DNA of 64,000 nt from Ruminococcus sp. Phil11 (GTDB lineage: Bacteria > Bacillota > Clostridia > Oscillospirales > Ruminococcaceae). The DNA is taken from positions 1 through 64,000 of the forward strand of contig MSGZ01000022.1 of the NCBI GenBank assembly GCA_001940925.1, read 5' to 3'. This document shows, in pieces, positions 58,970 through 64,000 of this stretch (the first letter of the stretch is position 1; the number at the start of each line of letters is the position of its first letter). The translations under genes were made by a program, and so were the position numbers. A model generated the notes under the pieces. That model saw only the letters and a list, made by a program, of their open reading frames with translations. It had not been told where the DNA came from and made no database searches.

Positions 58970-59005
58970 AAAATTGCCTGCGAAGGATGTTCCCCCGCAG
59001 GCAAT
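58970..59005 (-). terminator. Intrinsic terminator
   Basis: Stem ATTGCCTGCG / CGCAGGCAAT with TTTTATTG on the minus strand, 12 bases after the lipoprotein stop. Confidence 0.8.
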
Positions 59006-59017
59006 CGGTTTTGTATG

Positions 59018-60034
59018 TTACCGGAAATCATAGCTTTCGATCGTCCAGTTTGTGCCGTCGAATACAAAATGTGCGATGCCGGTGCCGTCAAGCTGGTTGG
59101 AGTCGTTGGTCGTCGCCGTGAAAGAGGTGTCCGTCTGATCGCTGATCGTGACGCCGTGACCGGTCTCAAAGGTATGGAAGCCGTGTGCGCCGGAAGTCAG
59201 GATATAGCTGTCCTCACGGAAGCAGTCATCCAGCATGGCCTTCCAGTGCGTATATTCGGTGCCGGAGACGGTCTCCTCCAGCAGCCGCTCAAAGGCGATC
59301 TTGCCGAGACTGTTGATCGCAAAGCGTTCATCCGTCACCAGCGTATAGGTCTCATTGCCTTCGGTCACGGTTCTGGCCGGGTCGGTCTCCAGATCGCCGC
59401 CGCCGCCGGACATGCTTTTCATCAGGAAGGTCAGGTTGTTCATCTTTTCGGCAGCGACATCTTCCAGGCTGACGCGGACAAACTGTGTTTCGCCGTCCTG
59501 ACCGGAGCTGATGCGGTTGACAGGCTGCTCGCCGCAGGCAAAGGAAATCCACGGGGTGCTCTCATTGTCACAGAAGGCATACCAATAGGAGACGGAGCCG
59601 TCCGGATGCTTCTCCGGATCAATGCGCACCTTGCCGAAGCGCGTGCCGCCTGCTGCATACCGCATGATGACCGAGCCGTCTTTCCGGACGGTCAGGGTGT
59701 TGTTTCTGTTGCCGAAGGTTCCCGGCAGCGACCATTCCCCGACGAGATCGTCTGCGGAATACGGGCATTCTGCTGCGGGCGCGGCCGTTGTTGCTGCCGG
59801 TGCTGCGGCTGTCTGTTCGGGTGCGGTCTGTGCAGCGGCGGTATCTGCTGCTGCGGTCACAGCTGCTTCGGTGACGGTCGTCACGGCTGCCGTTTCGGCT
59901 GCTGTCGTTTCGGCTGCGGCGGTTGTCACCGTATCAGCCGGGATATTGACATTGATCTGAACGGGGTCCGATCCGCAGCCCGTGAACAGGACGCCGATCA
60001 TTGCGGCAGTAAGAAGCATCATTTGCTTTTTCAT
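59018..60034 (-). CDS. Lipoprotein with Ala/Thr linker
   Basis: This 338-residue lipoprotein has lipobox LFTGC (Cys20), a linker of about 70 residues made almost only of Ala, Thr and Glu, then an unrecognised domain (from about 90) beginning YSADDLVGEWSLPG. This start resembles the SPEQLSGKWETVS domain start of the lipoprotein at 63603. ATG 60034 has AAAGGAG upstream. Its promoter carries the ATTAC-N6-GTAAT operator in the same geometry as the neighbouring kinase gene, so it is a likely target of that two-component system. Confidence 0.8.
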   Translation of the reverse strand: MKKQMMLLTAAMIGVLFTGCGSDPVQINVNIPADTVTTAAAETTAAETAAVTTVTEAAVTAAADTAAAQTAPEQTAAAPAATTAAPAAECPYSADDLVGEWSLPGTFGNRNNTLTVRKDGSVIMRYAAGGTRFGKVRIDPEKHPDGSVSYWYAFCDNESTPWISFACGEQPVNRISSGQDGETQFVRVSLEDVAAEKMNNLTFLMKSMSGGGGDLETDPARTVTEGNETYTLVTDERFAINSLGKIAFERLLEETVSGTEYTHWKAMLDDCFREDSYILTSGAHGFHTFETGHGVTISDQTDTSFTATTNDSNQLDGTGIAHFVFDGTNWTIESYDFR

Positions 60035-60080
60035 TATTATCTTCTCCTTTGTGTTTCGTTCAACTTCTGTTGACACGTAT

Positions 60081-60129
60081 ATCATAGCACATTTCCGGCG
60101 GCTTGTGTGCGGAATTACAGAATTGTAAT
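60081..60129 (-). promoter_or_regulatory. Operator and promoter of lipoprotein gene (copy a)
   Basis: Read on the minus strand: ATTACAATTCTGTAAT (60114-60129), 27 bases, then TATGAT (60081-60086). No good -35 is present, as expected for an activated promoter. Confidence 0.7.
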
Positions 60130-60133
60130 CGGG

Positions 60134-61693
60134 TTACTGCCGGAGCATCTGCTCGATCGGGTTTTCGCCGGCATCGGCGGCATGTTCCGCAGCGAGCGGC
60201 AGCGTAAAGGTGAACGCGGTGCCCTTGCCCTGTTCGCTCTCGACATTTATGGTGCCGCCGTGCGATTCTACGATGAATCGGACGATAAACAGCCCGAGCC
60301 CCGTGCCGGTTTCGGAGTGTTTGCCTTTATAGTACCGCTCCCAGATATGGGGCAGGTCCTCCGGCGAAATGCCGCAGCCGGTATCCCTGACGGTAACCGT
60401 TACGGTCTCGGCATCGGCTTCCGCCTTGATGAGCACCGTGCCGTCCTTGGTATGCTTGAGCGCATTGGAGATCAGATTGACGAACACGCGCTGCAAACGG
60501 GTGCTGTCCGCATCGACCTTCGGCAGATCAAGCGGGATGCGCAGGATCAGGCGGTTGTTGTTCTTGTTCAGCACCGCAAAATAGGTCTCGACCGTTTTGC
60601 GCACCAGCGCGTCCAGATCGCAGGGGGCTTTTTCGAGCACCATGCGGCCTTCCTCAATGCGCGTCGCATCGAGGATCTGCGTCACCATGAGTGCCATGCG
60701 GTTCGCCTCTGACGAAATGCGCCGGAGCTTGCTCTGCATGGTCGATTGTTCGCCGCCGTTCATGAGGTCGAGCTCTGCGTCCTGCGCATAGCCGGACATT
60801 GCAGCCAGCGGCGTTTTCAGCTCGTGCGAGGCATCCGAGAGGAATGTCGTTTTCATCTCGTTGACCTGCACCAGCATGTCATGCTCGGAGACGACCGGGT
60901 CTGCGATCTTCTTGGAAAGGATCGCGGAGATCAGCAGAAACAGCGCAAATACGCAGATAACCGATATGATCATCATGTACATATACTTCCGGAACAGGCT
61001 GTCCATATTGTACAGCAGGGCTTCAGTCTGCTGATCGGCCGTTTCTCTGACCGGCTCGACCCAGCTGCTGACATTCTGCATGAGCACGCCGAAGCAGAGG
61101 TTCTCTCCGGAATAATTCAGCAGATTGTCCCATGCGATGATATAGCCTGCGCCCTCTTTGGCGTATGAGCCGCAGGGCTGCTCCATGCAGGCATCCAGCC
61201 AGCCGGCAAAATCGGACTGATCGCCGTAATATTCCGGATGCTCCGCGGCCTTCTGACTGAACGCGGCTGCCGCATCCTGCATCAGGTCTTCCGCACTGCC
61301 GCCGGCAAACATCTGATAGCTGCACAGTGCCTCGCCGTCATACAGAAAGAATACATCCGCGCTGCCGAAATAGGTGATCGCCTGATTGCACAGATATTCA
61401 CGGCGGGCCGCTGCATCCATGTCATTCTGATACAGCAGCAGCGACATCTCTCTGCCGAAGTCATGCAGGTATTGCTGATGCGCGGCCAGAAACTGCTGAT
61501 AATACGCATCGGAGACCGCGGAAACGGTCTGACCGGCCAGCGCACCGGAATACAGATTGACATTCACCGATGCCTGCTGATAGATCATATTAAAGATCAG
61601 CGTGCAGATGCCGAGCACGGCGATCAGGCACGAGATCAGTGCAATCAATAGCTTTCGCCGCAGCAAACGGCTTTTTGACTGTTCTTTCTCCAA
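60134..61693 (-). CDS. Sensor histidine kinase
   Basis: This 519-residue membrane kinase has a helix near the N-terminus (LLIALISCLIAVLGICTLIF), an outer sensor domain of about 200 residues, a second helix (MMIISVICVFALFLLISAIL), a HisKA domain with SDASHELKTPLAAMSG (phosphorylated His) and a HATPase domain with NLISNALKHT, DTGCGI and GTGLGLFIV. The GAAGGGAG site best serves TTG 61693; GTG codons at 61702 and 61711 are alternatives. It is divergent from the response regulator gene, sharing a 93-base control region with an operator. Confidence 0.9.
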   Translation of the reverse strand: MEKEQSKSRLLRRKLLIALISCLIAVLGICTLIFNMIYQQASVNVNLYSGALAGQTVSAVSDAYYQQFLAAHQQYLHDFGREMSLLLYQNDMDAAARREYLCNQAITYFGSADVFFLYDGEALCSYQMFAGGSAEDLMQDAAAAFSQKAAEHPEYYGDQSDFAGWLDACMEQPCGSYAKEGAGYIIAWDNLLNYSGENLCFGVLMQNVSSWVEPVRETADQQTEALLYNMDSLFRKYMYMMIISVICVFALFLLISAILSKKIADPVVSEHDMLVQVNEMKTTFLSDASHELKTPLAAMSGYAQDAELDLMNGGEQSTMQSKLRRISSEANRMALMVTQILDATRIEEGRMVLEKAPCDLDALVRKTVETYFAVLNKNNNRLILRIPLDLPKVDADSTRLQRVFVNLISNALKHTKDGTVLIKAEADAETVTVTVRDTGCGISPEDLPHIWERYYKGKHSETGTGLGLFIVRFIVESHGGTINVESEQGKGTAFTFTLPLAAEHAADAGENPIEQMLRQ

Positions 61694-61724
61694 GAAACTC
61701 ACTCCCTTCACGGACTGTGAGTCT

Positions 61725-61773
61725 ATTATACCATATTTTTACCGGAAATCAAACAGGATTACGATTTTGTAAT
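61725..61773 (-). promoter_or_regulatory. Operator and promoter of kinase gene (copy b)
   Basis: Minus strand: ATTACAAAATCGTAAT (61758-61773), 27 bases, TATAAT (61725-61730), with TTTGAT as -35 (61748-61753, 17-base spacer). The operator also ends 13 bases before the response regulator ATG on the other strand. Confidence 0.75.
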
Positions 61774-61786
61774 CACGGAGGTTTTT

Positions 61787-62473
61787 ATGGCACATATTTT
61801 GCTTGTCGAGGACGATACCGACATCATGCGGATCAATCAGAGCTTTCTGGAAAAAGAGGGCTATGACGTACACTGTGCGGATTCCGTGCAGCAGGCGGCG
61901 TTCCTGCTGGAGGAATGCGTGCCCGATCTGGTGCTGCTGGACGTCATGCTGCCGGACGGCGACGGCATGGACTTCTGCAAGATCCTGCGGCAGAAAACGC
62001 AGGCACCGGTTATCTTCCTGACCGCCCGCGACGAAAATGACGATGTCATTAAGGGCTTCCGCAGCGGCGGCGATGACTATATTACAAAGCCCTACGATCT
62101 GAATGTGCTGAAGGCGCGCATCGAGGCACAGCTCAGACGCAATGCAAAGCCCGAGGCGCAGCATCCGCGCATTGAGCTGCCGGATCTCATCATCGACCTG
62201 TTTTCCGGCACGGCAGAGCTGGACGGCAACGAATGCTCCCTGCCGCAGCGCGAACTGCAGATCCTCTATCTGCTGGCATCGCGGCTGGGCTCGCGCATCA
62301 GCTATCACGAGATCTATGAGAAGATCTACGGCTGCGACGTCGAGGACAGCAAGAACACGATCCGCGTCAATATGTCGCGCCTGAAAAAGCATCTTGCCAT
62401 GGACGACATGAGCACCTACGAGATCGCCTCGACCGCGGACGGCGAATATGTCCTGCGCAGAGTGATCTTCTGA
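61787..62473 (+). CDS. OmpR-family response regulator
   Basis: This 228-residue regulator has a receiver domain with the acidic pair Glu8/Asp9-Asp10 (VEDDTD), phosphoacceptor Asp52 (LLDVMLPDGDG), Thr in FLTARDEND and Lys102 (ITKPYD). A winged-helix output domain of the OmpR/PhoB type follows from about residue 130 (LPQRELQILYLLASRLG, NTIRVNMSRLKKHL). CGGAGGT precedes the ATG. It pairs with the divergent kinase. The ATTAC-N6-GTAAT sites around it are its likely targets. Confidence 0.93.
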   Translation: MAHILLVEDDTDIMRINQSFLEKEGYDVHCADSVQQAAFLLEECVPDLVLLDVMLPDGDGMDFCKILRQKTQAPVIFLTARDENDDVIKGFRSGGDDYITKPYDLNVLKARIEAQLRRNAKPEAQHPRIELPDLIIDLFSGTAELDGNECSLPQRELQILYLLASRLGSRISYHEIYEKIYGCDVEDSKNTIRVNMSRLKKHLAMDDMSTYEIASTADGEYVLRRVIF

Positions 62474-62477
62474 TGCA

Positions 62478-62526
62478 ATTACAATTCTGTAATTCAGCGC
62501 CGGAACGCTGCATGATCTGGTATAAT
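62478..62526 (+). promoter_or_regulatory. Operator and promoter of lipoprotein operon (copy c)
   Basis: ATTACAATTCTGTAAT (62478-62493), identical in sequence and orientation to copy a, then 27 bases to TATAAT (62521-62526). The -35 position is non-consensus. It lies between the regulator stop and the lipoprotein start. Confidence 0.75.
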
Positions 62527-62580
62527 GATACTGTCAGAAGGAACTGACCTTGAATTTCAAATAAGAAAGGGTATATCATT

Positions 62581-63579
62581 ATGAAAAAGCAGATCATTGC
62601 AGCAGCGATTCTGAGTGCCGCCGTTTGCCTGACCGGATGCGGTGCCGATATCAGCATCACAACAGGACAGCAGGCAGGCATCTCCGTATCCACGGCAGCC
62701 GTATCCGAAACAGCAGCCGTATCCGAAACAGCATCCGTTACAGCCGGCACCACAGAAACGAAGGCAGCAGACTCTGAAGCTGCCGCAGAAACCGCACCTG
62801 CTCCGATCGCGGAGATGACGGCACCGGCGGAAACAGCAGCCGCACCGGCTTCTGCGCCGGCAGCCGCGGCGGAAAAGCCGGATATCACCGTGACGGATTC
62901 CGTCACAAAGGCAGCATATCAGGATCCGGACACGCAGCTTTATTTTGTCTATGACTGCACACTGCCGTATTTTGAATGCAGCGATCCGGACGCGGCGACA
63001 GCAGAAAATCTCAGCGAGCTGAATGAGCAGATGCGGCAGATCATGATCGCACCGATTCGGGAACAGGAGGCACACAACCGTCAGGAGGTTGCCTATGCTG
63101 CTGCGGATCAGGCGGTCACGGACAGCCCGTTCGGAAACGAGCGGATCTCGGTGAACTATCAGATGACCTATCAGGGAAATGCCTGCACGGTCATGATCGA
63201 CAGCTTCTGGTACGGCGGCGGTGCGCACGGCGGAAACACGCTGAGCACATTTATGATGGACAGCCGGAATATGAAGCCGATCCGGCATCTGGATGAGCTC
63301 TCTGCTGCACCGGATGATTTTATCAGCTTTGCGGCGGAGTATCTTCTGACGAATTATGCGGAAAAATATGCCGGACGGGATGAATGGAATGCGGATTATC
63401 TGAAACAGGGCATGAACGGGGACGCCGCATGGTATTTTGACAACAATACCTTCTTCCTCGTTTTTCCGGAGTACGCGCTCGGTGCGTGTTATGCGGAGGG
63501 CAGACCCTGCCTGGAAATTCCGCTTGCAGACTGTCTGCCGCATCTCAGCGATTACGGCAGGCAATTGCTGCAAAAATAA
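62581..63579 (+). CDS. DUF3298-type lipoprotein
   Basis: This 332-residue lipoprotein has lipobox CLTGC (Cys20), an Ala/Thr/Glu-rich linker (about 30-100), and a C-terminal domain of about 220 residues. That domain resembles the DUF4163/DUF3298 pair found in outer parts of anti-sigma factors such as RsiV, with DSFWYGGGAHGG as the landmark. AAGAAAGGG lies before the ATG. It starts about 110 bases after the response regulator, under its own operator-linked promoter, and is followed 23 bases later by another lipoprotein gene. A sensing or envelope role is inferred. Confidence 0.8.
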   Translation: MKKQIIAAAILSAAVCLTGCGADISITTGQQAGISVSTAAVSETAAVSETASVTAGTTETKAADSEAAAETAPAPIAEMTAPAETAAAPASAPAAAAEKPDITVTDSVTKAAYQDPDTQLYFVYDCTLPYFECSDPDAATAENLSELNEQMRQIMIAPIREQEAHNRQEVAYAAADQAVTDSPFGNERISVNYQMTYQGNACTVMIDSFWYGGGAHGGNTLSTFMMDSRNMKPIRHLDELSAAPDDFISFAAEYLLTNYAEKYAGRDEWNADYLKQGMNGDAAWYFDNNTFFLVFPEYALGACYAEGRPCLEIPLADCLPHLSDYGRQLLQK

Positions 63580-63602
63580 CAAATGAAAATGGAGCAGGGA
63601 AT

Positions 63603-64000
63603 ATGAAAACGCAATGGCTCATACCGGTGATCCTCGGTGCGGCGGTCTGTCTGACCGGCTGCGGCAGGCGCAATGATCTGACTATTCAGGAGGACATGAT
63701 CCCGGTCGTTCCGGTTGAGACGGCCGCAACTGTTCAGACACATCTTACGGAAGGAACGACCGGCACGGCATCGGCAAAGACTGAAACATGCTCCGCGGTG
63801 ACAGCTTTGCTGACCGGTACCGGCAAAACCGAAGCTGCATCCGTTACCGGAAAGACCGCAGCAGATGCGGCCGGCACCAAAACATCCGTCACAAAGGCGG
63901 CGGAAACAGCCGCGCAGCAGAAAACGGGCGGCTCCGGCGGTGCCGTTTCACCGGAGCAGCTTTCCGGCAAATGGGAAACGGTTTCCTTTTCCAGAGATTC
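63603..64000 (+). CDS. Lipoprotein, cut by window end
   Basis: The frame is open from ATG 63603 to the end of the window (132 codons seen). It has a signal peptide with lipobox CLTGC (Cys20), nearly the same as the preceding gene's, then a Thr/Ala/Glu/Lys linker and the start of a domain (SPEQLSGKWETVSF). GGAGCAGGGA precedes the start. It is probably co-transcribed with the upstream lipoprotein. Confidence 0.75.
   Translation, partial: MKTQWLIPVILGAAVCLTGCGRRNDLTIQEDMIPVVPVETAATVQTHLTEGTTGTASAKTETCSAVTALLTGTGKTEAASVTGKTAADAAGTKTSVTKAAETAAQQKTGGSGGAVSPEQLSGKWETVSFSRD

Larger units (their letters stand above)
58687..59017. other. Intergenic region after xylanase
   Basis: About 150 bases without signals, then the two terminators listed separately. 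No gene is seen. Confidence 0.5.

Overview
The window looks like a chromosomal segment of a GC-rich Gram-positive anaerobe of the class Clostridia, most likely Ruminococcus or a close relative in the Oscillospiraceae (genus inferred, not proven). The evidence is a glgB-glgC-glgD-glgA glycogen operon with a GlgD-type subunit, GatCAB transamidosome genes, pyruvate:ferredoxin oxidoreductase, a PPi-type phosphofructokinase, a HrcA/CIRCE operator, SpoIIE, a GH11-CBM22 xylanase lipoprotein, a dockerin-like secreted protein, and many lipoproteins with Ala/Thr/Glu-rich linkers. Most genes have clear AGGAGG-like ribosome binding sites, and many have TTGACA-N17-TATAAT promoters.

Layout. 0-8 kb is a thiol and sulfur region: an HD hydrolase with a four-Cys mini-protein, a GCS2-type glutamate-cysteine ligase coupled to a LysR DNA-binding stub, a ttcA-like / cysteine desulfurase / tcdA operon, and a second, GshA-type ligase paired with a class II glutamine amidotransferase. 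8-15 kb is a small membrane protein and glycogen synthesis, with a histone-like basic tail on GlgB. 15-19 kb holds spoIIE, with a Spo0A box, and an ECF sigma/membrane partner pair. 19-24 kb holds gatC-gatA and gatB, separated by a NERD/zinc-ribbon gene. 24-26 kb is a secreted DUF285 protein followed by a 35-residue peptide gene. 26-37 kb holds htpG under CIRCE, then rpoB and rpoC. 37-46 kb holds a BspA-like surface protein, a YdcF-type membrane protein, an HD protein with a GH13 enzyme, a VanY-like peptidase, tRNA-Val and a secreted dockerin-like protein. 46-53 kb holds PPi-PFK, cysK and PFOR. 53-58.7 kb holds a small membrane protein behind a leader terminator, a DUF285 lipoprotein, a second ECF cassette and the xylanase. 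59-64 kb holds a two-component system flanked by lipoprotein genes.

Three observations stand out. First, three copies of ATTAC-N6-GTAAT lie upstream of the histidine kinase gene and of the lipoprotein genes on both sides, each exactly 27 bp from a -10 box; this reads as a compact local regulon. Second, GC-rich hairpin repeats abut the stop codons of six minus-strand genes in two classes. Third, several housekeeping proteins carry unusual parts: a Cys cluster in RpoC, an acidic tail on RpoB, a basic repeat tail on GlgB, and low-GC mosaic patches in GatA and GatB.
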